In this document: positions 16,469 to 25,927 of the stretch, piece after piece
How the letters are laid out: every line of letters begins with the position of its first letter
Numbering within the stretch: position 1 is the stretch's first letter
DNA from: Hoeflea_A sp039025395
GTDB taxonomy: Bacteria > Pseudomonadota > Alphaproteobacteria > Rhizobiales > Rhizobiaceae
Length of the DNA: 64,000 nucleotides
Assembly: GCA_039025395.1 (NCBI GenBank)
Contig: JBCCOK010000019.1
Coordinates: 1 to 64,000, forward strand
Reading direction: 5' to 3'
Translations under genes and position numbers: made by a program
The notes under the pieces: generated by a model
What the model was told of the DNA's origin: nothing
Seen by the model: only the letters and a program-made list of their open reading frames with translations
Database searches by the model: none

Positions 16469-19400
16469 TTACTCAGCGGCATCCGGCCGTTCGTGGGCTG
16501 CTCTGCGGCGGAATAATCCTGCCAACCACTGAGTGACCGAATAGAAGACGGGTGTAAACAGCAGGCCGGCGATCGTCACGCCAAGCATCCCAAAAAACAC
16601 GGCCGTGCCAAGAGACTGGCGCATCTCGGCGCCGGCGCCGGTGGCAATCAACAGCGGAACAACGCCAAGTATGAATGCGAAGGACGTCATCAGGATGGGC
16701 CGCAGGCGCAGACGTGCAGAGATGGCGGCCGCTTCCTGCCGTGAATTTCCCTGGTCTTCCGCCTGCCGGGCAAATTCAACGATCAGGATCGCGTTTTTGG
16801 ACGCCAGCCCGACAAGCACAATGAAGCCGATCTGGACCAGAATGTTGACGTCAAGACCGCGCAACTGAACGCCGAGAATGCCGGCGAGCAGACACATCGG
16901 CACGATAAGGATCACCGCCAGCGGCAAGGTCCAGCTTTCATACTGGGCAGCCAGCAACAGGAACACGAAGACCACGGCAAACAGGAACGCAAAGATCGCC
17001 GTGTTGCCGCTGGCTTTTTCCTGCAATGCCAGTTCCGTCCATTCATACTCGAAACCGCTTGGCAGCGCCTCGGCCAGCAACCCCTCAACGGCGGCAATTG
17101 CCTGTCCGGTCGAAAAACCGGGTTGATTGGCGCCCTGTATGGCGGCGGCAGGATAGAGATTGTAACGCGGCACCCGGTAAGCGCCGGTTGTCTCCTGCAT
17201 GGTAACGATAGAACCCAGGGGCACCATCTGCCCGGAATCCGATCGCGCGTTGAGGCGCAAGACATCCTCCGGCGTGTCGCGATACAGACCGTCGGCCTGC
17301 GCAGTCACCCGGTAGGTGCGTCCCAGAAAATTGAAGTCGTTGACAAACGCCGATCCCAGATAGACTTCAAGGGTCTCGAAGACCTGCTCCGGCTGTACGC
17401 CGATTTGCTGCGCCTTGACCCTGTCGATATCGGCGTAAAGCTTTGGCGTGCGGGTATTGAAGAGGCTGAACACGGCAGCGAGCCCGGGCGTCGCATTTGC
17501 CGCGCCGACAATCTCCCCGACTGTCGCCTCCAGAGCTTCGATGCCACGTCCGCGCACATCCTGAACGTAGAGCTTCCAGCCGCCAGCATTGCCGATGCCC
17601 TGCACCGGCGGCGGCTCGATCAAGAAGACGTTTGCATCCATGATCGGCTGAACAGCACCGAAGGCACGACCCAGTATAGCGCCAGCGCTCAGATCCGCAC
17701 CGGACCGTTCGTCGAAAGGATCGAGGGTAACGAATATCACACCGGCGTTGGGCGCCAAGGTGAAGGTGCCGCCATCAAGTCCGGCAAAACCAACCGTGTG
17801 GGCGACACCATCGACGGCAAGAAGCCGTTCTTCGGCGTCTGCAATCACCGCATCGGTCCGCGCGAGGGAGGCGCCAGGCGGCAATTGGACAACGGCGATC
17901 AGGTAACCCTGGTCCTGGTTCGGAATGAAGCCTCGAGGTGCGGATACGAATTGTTGGCCGGTCAGGACAAGCAATCCGCCATAGACCAGCATCACAATGA
18001 CGGCGACCCGCAGCAAGGCGCGGACAGTCAGGCTGTAGCCGGAGGCGAGGCTTTCGAAAGCCCAGTTGAAGCCGCGTCCGAAGGCGCGAAACGGTGCGCC
18101 CAGTAAATGTACGAAGCGGCCGACTGCGGTTTGAGGTGGTCGTTCCCGGTCTGCTTTCGACTGCAGCAGTAGTGCCGCAAGGGCTGGAGACAACGTCAGA
18201 GACACAAAAACCGAAATGATCGTCGCAGCGGCAATGGTCACGGCAAACTGCCGGAAGAACTGGCCGGTAATGCCCTCAATGAAGGCGGCGGGAATGAACA
18301 CGGCGGACAGGACCAACCCAATAGCCACCAGCGCGCCGCTGACCTCGTCCATGGTCTTGTAGGCGGCGTCGCGCGGGCTCAACCCGTCCTCGATATAGCG
18401 CTCGATGTTCTCAACCACGACGATGGCATCGTCCACGACGATACCGATCGCCAGCACAAGTCCGAACAGCGACAGGTTGTTCAACGAGAAGCCGAACGCG
18501 GACATGACGAAAAAAGTGCCAATCAGCGATATCGGAATCGCAAGTATCGGAATGATCGAGGCACGCAGCGACTGCAGGAATGCAACGACCACCAGCACGA
18601 CCAGCAGAACGGCTTCCACAATGGTGATGTAAACCGCATTCACGGATTCAGCGATGAATTCCGTTGGATTGTAGATGATGTCGTATTCCAGCCCGGGCGG
18701 GAAGTTTTGCGCAATGGTCTGCATCTCCTGCCGAACGGCGTCGGCTGTCTCAAGGGCATTCGAACCGGGTCGCTGGAAGATGCCGATTGGCAGCGCGTTT
18801 TGGCCGTCAAGATATCCGTTGGTGGAATAGGCCTGCGCGCCAAGTTCGACGCGGCCAACATCGCGCACGCGAATTTGCGCTCCGTTTTCACTGGTGCGGA
18901 TGACAATATCCTCAAACGCCTCCGGCTCGACCAGGCGTCCCTGGGTCTCGACATTCAGCTGAAACGCCCTTGGGGTCGGTACGGGTGTTTGATTGATGAC
19001 GCCGGAGGCGACCTGCAGATTGTTGGCGCGAAGCGCCGCCATCACTTCGCCGGCCGTCAGATTGCGCGCCGACAGGCGGTTGGGATCCAGCCACACGCGC
19101 ATGGAATAGGCACGCTCGCCAAACACCGTGACCTGTCCGATACCGTTGATCCGCGCCAGCCTGTCGACGATCTGCGTCGTTGCGTAGTTGGAAATATAAA
19201 GCTGGTCGCGTGAGCCGTCCGGCGAAATAAGGTGCACGACCATCATCAGGTTTGGCGAGTTCTGGCGCGTTGTCACGCCCAAACGCCGCACCGTTTCCGG
19301 CAACCGCGGTTCGGCTATGGCCACCCGGTTTTGAACCAGAACCTGGGCCTGATCGAGATCCGTTCCCAGGGCAAAGGTCACGGTGATCGTCAATTGGCCG

Positions 19401-19660
19401 TCGGCGGTGGCCTGGCTGAGCATGTAGAGCATGCCCTCGACGCCGTTTATCTCCTGCTCGATCGGCGTTGCCACCGTATCGGAAACCACCTCGGCGGACG
19501 CACCTGGATAGCTGGCGGTGACCTGGATCGTCGGCGGGGCTATTTCGGGGTACTGGGTGACAGGGAGCGAGAGATAGGAAACGGCGCCGATCAGGACAAT
19601 GAGGATTGAAAGGACCGTTGCAAATATAGGCCGATCAATGAAAAAGTGGGAGAACCGCAT
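16469..19660 (-). CDS. RND multidrug efflux transporter, AcrB/HAE1 type
   Basis: A 1063-residue inner-membrane pump of full family length. It starts MRFSHFFIDRPIFATVLSI, has the TM4 proton-relay pair in AIGIVVDDAIVVVENIER and the TM10 lysine in VGLASKNAILIVEFARQ. Two large periplasmic loops follow TM1 and TM7. With the adaptor encoded 12 bases upstream it should export hydrophobic drugs or metabolites across the envelope. No TolC-type outer-membrane gene is next to it, so it probably borrows a genomic one. The C-terminus ends in a short charged tail (RRRAAHERPDAAE). Confidence 0.95.
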   Translation of the reverse strand: MRFSHFFIDRPIFATVLSILIVLIGAVSYLSLPVTQYPEIAPPTIQVTASYPGASAEVVSDTVATPIEQEINGVEGMLYMLSQATADGQLTITVTFALGTDLDQAQVLVQNRVAIAEPRLPETVRRLGVTTRQNSPNLMMVVHLISPDGSRDQLYISNYATTQIVDRLARINGIGQVTVFGERAYSMRVWLDPNRLSARNLTAGEVMAALRANNLQVASGVINQTPVPTPRAFQLNVETQGRLVEPEAFEDIVIRTSENGAQIRVRDVGRVELGAQAYSTNGYLDGQNALPIGIFQRPGSNALETADAVRQEMQTIAQNFPPGLEYDIIYNPTEFIAESVNAVYITIVEAVLLVVLVVVAFLQSLRASIIPILAIPISLIGTFFVMSAFGFSLNNLSLFGLVLAIGIVVDDAIVVVENIERYIEDGLSPRDAAYKTMDEVSGALVAIGLVLSAVFIPAAFIEGITGQFFRQFAVTIAAATIISVFVSLTLSPALAALLLQSKADRERPPQTAVGRFVHLLGAPFRAFGRGFNWAFESLASGYSLTVRALLRVAVIVMLVYGGLLVLTGQQFVSAPRGFIPNQDQGYLIAVVQLPPGASLARTDAVIADAEERLLAVDGVAHTVGFAGLDGGTFTLAPNAGVIFVTLDPFDERSGADLSAGAILGRAFGAVQPIMDANVFLIEPPPVQGIGNAGGWKLYVQDVRGRGIEALEATVGEIVGAANATPGLAAVFSLFNTRTPKLYADIDRVKAQQIGVQPEQVFETLEVYLGSAFVNDFNFLGRTYRVTAQADGLYRDTPEDVLRLNARSDSGQMVPLGSIVTMQETTGAYRVPRYNLYPAAAIQGANQPGFSTGQAIAAVEGLLAEALPSGFEYEWTELALQEKASGNTAIFAFLFAVVFVFLLLAAQYESWTLPLAVILIVPMCLLAGILGVQLRGLDVNILVQIGFIVLVGLASKNAILIVEFARQAEDQGNSRQEAAAISARLRLRPILMTSFAFILGVVPLLIATGAGAEMRQSLGTAVFFGMLGVTIAGLLFTPVFYSVTQWLAGLFRRRAAHERPDAAE

Positions 19661-19672
19661 AAGACGGATTTC

Positions 19673-20797
19673 CTACCAACTCTGATCAAGTACGATTTCG
19701 ACAGAATTGGGCGTGACCCTGGCGCCGTCGCGCACCCGCTGCAGACCCCTGACTACGAACCTTTCACCCGGCGACAGCCCGTTACGAACGACACGCAGAT
19801 TGTGATGCATCGGTCCGAGTTCCACCACACGTTCCGCAACGACATCTTCGTCGTTCAGCACGTAAACGATCTTGCGGGCTTGGTCTGAGACAACAGCTTC
19901 ATCGGGTATGAGGATCGCATCGTATTCGCCGGAGGCGGGCAGGCGCAAACGCCCGTACACGCCCGGTGTGAGGAACAGATCTTCATTGTCGAACAATGCA
20001 CGTCCCTCGATGGTGCCCGAAGCGCTGTCCAATCGGTTGTCGACAAAGCTCATGCGTCCTTTCCGGTCCCAGTTGTCTTCGCCGGTCAACCGGACCGACA
20101 CGCGGGTTGGAAATGTCCGTGAGGACGGTCTCGAGCCGTCTCGGGAAAGTCGGGAATAGCGCAGATAATCAGCTTCCGAAGTCTGAAAACGGAACTCGAT
20201 GGGATCTAACGATACAATGGAGGTCAAGGCGATCGACGTCGTGACCAGATTGCCAATGTCGACGTAGGCAGATGAAACCCGGCCACTAATCGGTGCTGTA
20301 ATCCGTGTGAATTCGACATCAAGCCGCGCCGTTTCCGCCTGCGCCTCTGCCAAGGTAACATTGGCGACGGCCTGCGCCAATTCGGCCCGCGTTGTGTCGG
20401 CTTCTGCAGCCGTGCCAACGCGCCGATCGAGAAGCTCCGATGCGCGTTCGTTTCTGGCCTCGGCCAACCACTGCGCAGCCTTGGCCACTTCAACCTGGGC
20501 CTCCGCCTGAGCCAGCGCTGCCTGCAACGGCCGCGGATCGATCTCGAAAAGAAGATCGCCTTCTTCAACCAGCGCGCCCTCTTCGAAATGGATCGCCTGA
20601 AGGTGACCCGTGACACGCGACTGTATGGTCACGCTCTGCACCGGGTAGAACTGACCGGTGTAAAGTTCGAAATCGACGATCCGCCGGACAAAAGGCTCGG
20701 AAATTTCGACCTCAGGCGGGGCGGCTTGCTGCGCCGCTGCTTGGCCGGTTGCCACTGCTAGCACAAGAAAACATATGGACGCTGTCTGACCCCACAC
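19673..20797 (-). CDS. RND periplasmic adaptor (membrane fusion protein)
   Basis: A 374-residue AcrA-type adaptor with a signal peptide (cleavage after AAA near residue 22). The order is a beta-barrel/lipoyl strand (GHLQAIHFEEGALVEEGD), an alpha-helical hairpin of about 85 residues rich in Ala/Glu, the second lipoyl half (FTRITAPISGRVS), then barrel and proximal domains. It links the RND pump to an outer-membrane channel. There is no lipobox Cys, so it is not a lipoprotein. It is the first gene of the pair. The 261-base gap upstream (20798-21058) shows no gene and no regulator, so control is unknown. Confidence 0.93.
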   Translation of the reverse strand: MWGQTASICFLVLAVATGQAAAQQAAPPEVEISEPFVRRIVDFELYTGQFYPVQSVTIQSRVTGHLQAIHFEEGALVEEGDLLFEIDPRPLQAALAQAEAQVEVAKAAQWLAEARNERASELLDRRVGTAAEADTTRAELAQAVANVTLAEAQAETARLDVEFTRITAPISGRVSSAYVDIGNLVTTSIALTSIVSLDPIEFRFQTSEADYLRYSRLSRDGSRPSSRTFPTRVSVRLTGEDNWDRKGRMSFVDNRLDSASGTIEGRALFDNEDLFLTPGVYGRLRLPASGEYDAILIPDEAVVSDQARKIVYVLNDEDVVAERVVELGPMHHNLRVVRNGLSPGERFVVRGLQRVRDGARVTPNSVEIVLDQSW

Positions 20798-21058
20798 GTG
20801 TAAACGCCTTCCATCTTCGCAGGATTATTGGCGTTAAACTAAAGAAGTCGCAAACAGGCGCAACCCTTTGTTGTCAAATTGTGAGAATCAAGCCTGAGTT
20901 TGTTTTCCTGGTTTCGATTTGGTCGAATCGCGATCGGAGAAGGCGAGTGAGTGACCCAGAGTGCAAGAGCGTGGCAGCACTGTGTTGGCTACAATGATGT
21001 CCGTAAGACTGACCCGTCAGGCGGGTCAAAGACTGTTCACACACGGCAAGGATTTCGT

Positions 21059-23350
21059 TCAGCCAAAACTCGGACTTTCATATACTTTTCTTTGCGGTAT
21101 CGGTCCGGTCCATCCGCACACTGTCACCAGTGACGTGTGTGCGATATTGCCTTGACTGAGCTCGGAGCAGCCCTTGTCGATGGTCAACACGTTCGGATTC
21201 CCGGCGGTTTCGATGCGATCTCCGTCGATCGTTTGCGGATCGAACCATGCACCGGATGCAAGCGCCACCGTGTCTGGCCTTATACTGTCCGTCAGCACCG
21301 CCCCAGCGAGGCATTTTCCCCGCGCGTTGGAAACACAAACGATATCATTATCCGAGATTCCCCGTGCCGCTGCAGCCTCAGGATGGATGTATAGCGGTTC
21401 ACAGCCCTTTACTTTTTGGCTCCGTGAATAGCTCCCGTTGTCCAACTGACCATGAAGACGTGTTGCCGGCTGTCCGGAAATAAGGTGCAGCGCATCTGAT
21501 GCGACCGTTTTGTGACCCAACCACTCTACCGGTTCCATCCACGCGGGATGCGCCGGGCAGTCTTCCAGCCGGAAGCTGCCCACTTCATCTGAGCCGATTT
21601 CAAGCTTGCCGCTCGCCGTTTGCAAGGGTGCGCCTAGCGGGTCCCTGACGAAGGCTTCGAACTGGATCCGGTCCTCATCGCTTGCCGGGCATTCGAAGAG
21701 TCCGGCCTCACGAAACGCGTCAAAATCGGGCAGCTCGAAACCATTGTTGCGTGCCACATCGCCGGCTTCCAGCCACAAGTGGCGGATCCAATCCTCCTTC
21801 GACTTTCCCCCGGTAAACTCCGGCAGCGTGCCGAGCCTCTCCGCCAAGCCTCGGAATATGTCATGATCGTCGCGCGCCTGACCCATTGGTTCGAAGAGTT
21901 TGGCCATCCAGACAAGGCGTGGATCGCGCCGGTTCATCATGATGTCGGTGCGCTCCAGCGGCGATGTCGCCGGCAGGACAATGTCGGCCCTGCGGGCGGT
22001 CGCCGTCCACCATTGTTCATTGACAATCACTGTCTCCGGCCGCGTCCATGCTTCTTCCAGCCGGTAGAGATCCTGGTGGTGGTGGAACGGATTGCCGCCG
22101 GCCCAGTATATGAGCTTGATATCCGGATATGTCCGATGTTGACCGTCATAGCGGTATTCGCCACCGGGCTGCAGCAGCATATCGCTGATGCGAGCGACGG
22201 GGATTATATCGGAGACAGGGTTCTGCCCCTGAGGCACTGAGGGCCATCTAATCAGTTTCTTGGGCCGACCCACGGGAGTCGTCGAGCCGTAACCGAAAGC
22301 AAATCCCGTACCCGGCCGGCCAATCTGCCCGAGCATCGCGGCAAGTGTCAGGCCCATCCAGATGGGCTGTTCGCCGTGGTCGCCGCGCTGCAGGCTCCAG
22401 GTGACCGAAATCATAGTCCGGCTGCGGGCCATGCGCGCCGCGAGTTGCGCGATGTCTTCGGCCGCGATGTCGCATATATTGGCCGCCCATTCAGCCGTCT
22501 TTGCAACACCGTCTACCGCACCGGTCAGATAAGCTTCGAAGATGTCCCAGCCGTGGCAGCAGCGACTGAGGAACTGCTTGTCGTGCCAATCGTTCCGGTA
22601 AAGTTCGTGGGCGAGGCCAAGCATCATCGCCGTGTCGGTGTTGGGCCGGATCGGCAGCCATTTGCTTTCTCCGGTTCCGCAAAAATCCGGCCGCTGCGGT
22701 GAGATATTGACTGCGGTCATGCCGTTTCCGCCGGCCTCTTCCATCCAGTGCTCAACCTCATGGGTGGAGGTTCCGCTCGACGTCACCTGCGCCGTATTTG
22801 CTGATATACCGCCGAAGGCCACCAGCAATTCGCAATGCTGAGCAACCAGAGCAAGACTCGTCATATTGTCCTGGAAGCTGCGATGCGTCATGCCGACGAT
22901 ATAAGGAAGCAATACTTCGGCCGCGGCATGCGAGTAGCTGTCGCGCGAAGAGGTGAATCCGCCGATCGTATTCATGAAACGCCGCAGCTGAGACTGGGCG
23001 TGGTGAAACCGTCCGGCACTGGCCCAGCCATAGGAGCCGGCAAAGACGGCTTCATTGCCATGCTGGTTGCATACCCGATCGAGCTCCGACGCTGCCAGGT
23101 CAAGCGCCGTGTCCCAGTCCGTTTCCACATAGCTGTCATTACAGCGGTCAGCCGTGCTGCGGTTCTCCAGCCAGCCCTTGCGGATAGCCGGTTTTTGCAC
23201 ACGCGCCTTGGCATCCCTCACCGCGTCGATCCAGCCATCGGCGATTTTTGATGGTGCGGGATCCTCCTCAATGCCTTCAAGGCGAAGTGACGCGCCCTCT
23301 CCCACCACATGGTAGGTTCCCCAATGCGCTGCCGTGTACCGCTTAGTCAA
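21059..23350 (-). CDS. BisC/TorZ-type molybdenum oxidoreductase, cytoplasmic
   Basis: A molybdopterin guanine dinucleotide enzyme of the DMSO/TMAO/biotin-sulfoxide reductase family, about 763 residues. The motifs are TAAHWGTYHV at the start, GSYGWASAGRFHHAQSQL, the Ser ligand region SYSHAAAEVLLPY, WAGGNPFHHHQD, and a C-terminal cofactor domain with HLISGQPATRLHGQLD. There is no N-terminal Fe-S motif and no Tat signal, so it resembles BisC and needs a donor protein. I choose a TTG start at 23350, where AGGAG sits seven bases upstream; a TTG at 23368 would put this site inside the gene. It is the last gene of the twelve-gene sugar operon. Likely reaction: reduction of an S-oxide or N-oxide. Confidence 0.87.
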   Translation of the reverse strand: MTKRYTAAHWGTYHVVGEGASLRLEGIEEDPAPSKIADGWIDAVRDAKARVQKPAIRKGWLENRSTADRCNDSYVETDWDTALDLAASELDRVCNQHGNEAVFAGSYGWASAGRFHHAQSQLRRFMNTIGGFTSSRDSYSHAAAEVLLPYIVGMTHRSFQDNMTSLALVAQHCELLVAFGGISANTAQVTSSGTSTHEVEHWMEEAGGNGMTAVNISPQRPDFCGTGESKWLPIRPNTDTAMMLGLAHELYRNDWHDKQFLSRCCHGWDIFEAYLTGAVDGVAKTAEWAANICDIAAEDIAQLAARMARSRTMISVTWSLQRGDHGEQPIWMGLTLAAMLGQIGRPGTGFAFGYGSTTPVGRPKKLIRWPSVPQGQNPVSDIIPVARISDMLLQPGGEYRYDGQHRTYPDIKLIYWAGGNPFHHHQDLYRLEEAWTRPETVIVNEQWWTATARRADIVLPATSPLERTDIMMNRRDPRLVWMAKLFEPMGQARDDHDIFRGLAERLGTLPEFTGGKSKEDWIRHLWLEAGDVARNNGFELPDFDAFREAGLFECPASDEDRIQFEAFVRDPLGAPLQTASGKLEIGSDEVGSFRLEDCPAHPAWMEPVEWLGHKTVASDALHLISGQPATRLHGQLDNGSYSRSQKVKGCEPLYIHPEAAAARGISDNDIVCVSNARGKCLAGAVLTDSIRPDTVALASGAWFDPQTIDGDRIETAGNPNVLTIDKGCSELSQGNIAHTSLVTVCGWTGPIPQRKVYESPSFG

Positions 23351-23409
23351 ATGCGCGCTCCTGTCCAACCATCATCAAATAAGGCCGATTGTTTGCGGCC
23401 ACGGACGCT

Positions 23410-24291
23410 TCAGCCCTTAGCTTTAAGATCATTGTACATTTGCAGCGCCTTTTCCGGTGTTTCAAGCGCGTGCACAACACGGGACACGGCCTGGATCATG
23501 GCCACCGGATCATCTGCCTGAAAGATGTTGCGGCCCATATCGACACCGGCTGCGCCCTGGTCGATTGCCCTGTATGCCATGTCCAGTGCCTCCAGTTCCG
23601 GCAGTTTCTTGCCGCCGGCAATGACGATGGGCACCGGGCAGCCTGCGCAGATCCGTTCGAATCCTTCCTCGACAAAATAGCTCTTGACATAGTGAGCGCC
23701 GATTTCGGCCGCAATGCGGGTTGCCAGGCTGAAATATCGCTCATCGCGCGCCATTTCCTTACCGACGCCTGTGACGGCAAGGGTCGGAATGCCGTAGCGC
23801 TGCCCCTCATTGATCAGCTTGGACACATTCATGATGGATTTGTGCTCGTATTCCGCGCCGATATAGATCTGCGAAGCCATGGCGCAGGCGCCCAGGCGGA
23901 TCGCGTCGTCGATTTCAACGGAGACCGCCTCGTTGGACAACTCCGTCAAAACGGAACTGCCGGCCGTGGCGCGCAACGCGATGGGCACATTAATCGTCGG
24001 AGGAATGGTAGCACGCAGGATACCGCGGGTGCACATCAGTACATCGGCATACTCGATTAGCGGAACGATAGACAGGTCGATGCGTTCGAGGCCGCTGGTC
24101 GGACCCTGCAGGTAGCCATGATCGAAGGCCAGCATGACTGTACGCCCGGTTTTGGGATTGAACAAACGACTGAGCCTGTTCTTCAGGCCCCAGTCATAGT
24201 GGGCATTGCCCTTGACGATGAAACCTTCCTTGTCCTGAGGCCGGTCAAGGCCGAAATCCTTGCCATCCTTGATGCCGTCCATATCCGCCAT
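23410..24291 (-). CDS. LsrF-like thiolase/aldolase of the FbaB/DeoC fold
   Basis: A 293-residue class I aldolase-fold protein closely resembling E. coli LsrF, which transfers an acetyl group of 3-hydroxy-5-phosphonooxypentane-2,4-dione to CoA in AI-2 breakdown. The match covers the full length: IKDGKDFGLDRPQ, LSRLFNPKTGRTVMLAFDHG, ADVLMCTRGILR, the Schiff-base lysine region VKSYFVEEGFERI and VIAGGKKLPE. However, LsrG, LsrK and LsrB-type genes are not recognisable here, so the substrate is probably a related phosphorylated diketo or ketose compound rather than AI-2. It lies between the molybdoenzyme and an Rpe-like gene. The family call is strong and the exact reaction is inferred. Confidence 0.85.
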   Translation of the reverse strand: MADMDGIKDGKDFGLDRPQDKEGFIVKGNAHYDWGLKNRLSRLFNPKTGRTVMLAFDHGYLQGPTSGLERIDLSIVPLIEYADVLMCTRGILRATIPPTINVPIALRATAGSSVLTELSNEAVSVEIDDAIRLGACAMASQIYIGAEYEHKSIMNVSKLINEGQRYGIPTLAVTGVGKEMARDERYFSLATRIAAEIGAHYVKSYFVEEGFERICAGCPVPIVIAGGKKLPELEALDMAYRAIDQGAAGVDMGRNIFQADDPVAMIQAVSRVVHALETPEKALQMYNDLKAKG

Positions 24292-24373
24292 GTCGCATCC
24301 TTCCTGATCTGTTTCATGTTGTTTGTCCCGAAGTCCTTTTCTTCCTATCGAAGGACCGGAGATTTTTCCGAAA

Positions 24374-25099
24374 TCAAAACGCGTCTTTCATCCTGCGAAA
24401 GGCGGCCGCAGGATCCTCTGCGCGCATCACTGCACTACCGCTGACAACCATGTCCGGAGCCGCCGAGGCAATTTCTGCAATCGTCTCGGCAGTTACGCCG
24501 CCGTCGAACTGGATGAGCGGGCCGTTTTCATCGAAACGCTGCCGCAGCTCTACAACTCGGGCGCAAGCCCGGCGGACATCGGGAGGCTGTTTGCCCCGCG
24601 GATCGAGCGCAGCGACAAGCACGAGATCTGGCTCCATTGTCAGAAGCTCCGCGGCTTCTGCAAGCGACGTGTCCGGCAGCAGGCATACACCCGCAAGGAC
24701 CGGCCTTTGGGCATCTTGCGCTGCAGACCGGATGCGCCTTAATGCTTGCGTCGCCCCTTCGGATTCGGCCTGCACAGTGACGATGTCCGCCCCTGCAGCC
24801 ACGAAGCCCGCAACCTGTTCGGATGGTCTTTGCACCATGAGATGAACGTCCCGGATCATGCTGCCTGCCAGCGCCTTGACGAAGGCGGGTCCGGCACTGA
24901 TCTGAGGCACGAATATGCCATCCATGACGTCAAAATGAAGGATGTCGCATCCCCATCCGGCAGCCGCCTCAGCATTGCCGCGCAGATTTCCCGGATCACC
25001 GGCAAATATGCCAAGGCAGATGCCCCGGCAACGCCGTTTCAAGGTATCTATAGCGTTGCCTGTCACTTGGCGGCCTCCATCATCCGTTGGTCGGCTCAT
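24374..25099 (-). CDS. ribulose-phosphate 3-epimerase-like protein
   Basis: A 241-residue TIM-barrel of the Rpe/AlsE family. The metal-binding HFDVMDGIFVP (His55, Asp57) and DVHLMVQRPSE are intact, and QFDGGVTAET supplies the catalytic Asp. The N-terminal PSI.SAD strand of true Rpe is replaced by ICLGIFAGD, and the FVPN of Rpe is FVPQ, so the substrate is probably a different sugar phosphate. The start ATG overlaps the CoA-binding gene's stop (ATGA at 25096-25099); the first 20 residues are non-homologous and an internal start is possible. Part of the twelve-gene operon. Confidence 0.83.
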   Translation of the reverse strand: MSRPTDDGGRQVTGNAIDTLKRRCRGICLGIFAGDPGNLRGNAEAAAGWGCDILHFDVMDGIFVPQISAGPAFVKALAGSMIRDVHLMVQRPSEQVAGFVAAGADIVTVQAESEGATQALRRIRSAAQDAQRPVLAGVCLLPDTSLAEAAELLTMEPDLVLVAALDPRGKQPPDVRRACARVVELRQRFDENGPLIQFDGGVTAETIAEIASAAPDMVVSGSAVMRAEDPAAAFRRMKDAF

Positions 25100-25560
25100 A
25101 TCCCGAGATCAAGCCGCGGTCTCCAGAAGGGCCGGAAGAGTTCGATCTTCGGGCACCGGTCCATGACAACCTTGAGGCCGGCATCTTCCGCGAGCTTTGC
25201 TGCATCGTCATCATAGACGCCGATTTGGCCCCAAAGCACCTTGGCGCCGATGTCAATTGCCTCCTGCGCAATGCCGTAAAGCTCCTCCTTGCGCCGAAAG
25301 ACCTCGACCATGTCGACGGGACGGTCGATCGACCCGAGGGACGGATAAACCTTGATACCTCGGATTTCATTGACATTCGGATTGGGATTGACGGGCGCCA
25401 TGTCGTAGCCGGTCTCGTGCAGCACCCTCAGCACGCCATAGGAAAACTTGGTCTTGTCGGGGCTCGCGCCGACCATGGCGATGGTTTTGACGGATTTCAG
25501 TATGTCGGCCAGATAGTCGGGATCATAGTCGTATCTGCGGTCAAAATCGGCATCCGGCAT
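25096..25560 (-). CDS. CoA-binding (YccU-like) Rossmann protein
   Basis: A 154-residue CoA-binding domain protein. The Rossmann start is TIAMVGASPDKTKFSYGVL, followed by GYDMAPVNPNPNVNEIRG and the ending MDRCPKIELFRPFW. This family resembles the CoA-binding domain of succinyl-CoA synthetase alpha but lacks the catalytic half; the biochemical role is unknown. I start at the ATG at 25560, right after the ferredoxin stop; the longer in-frame start at 25695 would run antiparallel to nothing known and overlaps the ferredoxin gene. Tight coupling on both sides suggests a role near the LsrF-like CoA-using step. Confidence 0.85.
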   Translation of the reverse strand: MPDADFDRRYDYDPDYLADILKSVKTIAMVGASPDKTKFSYGVLRVLHETGYDMAPVNPNPNVNEIRGIKVYPSLGSIDRPVDMVEVFRRKEELYGIAQEAIDIGAKVLWGQIGVYDDDAAKLAEDAGLKVVMDRCPKIELFRPFWRPRLDLGI

Positions 25561-25561
25561 G

Positions 25562-25927
25562 TTACAGATCCTTGCTTTTGGCGATGTCGGCCTTGAGTTC
25601 ATGAGGTTCCAGCGGATCGAGGAACGGATTGCGATAGAGCCTGTCGTGGCTCTCGACCCCAATATCGAATGTGCAGTTTGACATCGGCCGAGCAACGCAC
25701 AGGATCACATAACCGTCGTTGATCTGCCGGTTGTTGAGAGCCACCTGCGCCTTCTGATTGACCTCGCCATCGATGAGCTTCGCGGCGCAGGTTATGCAGC
25801 CGCCGTATTTGCAGCCATAGGGCAGATCGACTCCCTGGTCGCGCAGGCTATTGAGAAGCGGCTTCTTCGCGTCCACCTCGTAGGTCGCATTGTCGCGGTT
25901 GGCGATGGTGATCGTGTGCGTCGTCAT
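25562..25927 (-). CDS. plant-type [2Fe-2S] ferredoxin
   Basis: A 121-residue ferredoxin with cluster cysteines 39, 44, 47 and 77 in the pattern C-x4-C-x2-C-x29-C (GCKYGGCITC and VILCVARP). A C-terminal extension of about 40 residues (FLDPLEPHELKADIAKSKDL) follows the fold. It is soluble and has no signal. It overlaps the SBP56-type gene by ATGA and precedes the CoA-binding gene by one base. It could carry electrons to the molybdoenzyme at the end of the operon, which has no Fe-S domain of its own, or to a dehydrogenase; this is inferred from context. Confidence 0.9.
   Translation of the reverse strand: MTTHTITIANRDNATYEVDAKKPLLNSLRDQGVDLPYGCKYGGCITCAAKLIDGEVNQKAQVALNNRQINDGYVILCVARPMSNCTFDIGVESHDRLYRNPFLDPLEPHELKADIAKSKDL

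Noticed and set aside
21011..21027. Hairpin GACCCG-N5-CGGGTC before the molybdoenzyme end
   Set aside because: Six pairs, no T run on either strand; kept out of the feature list.
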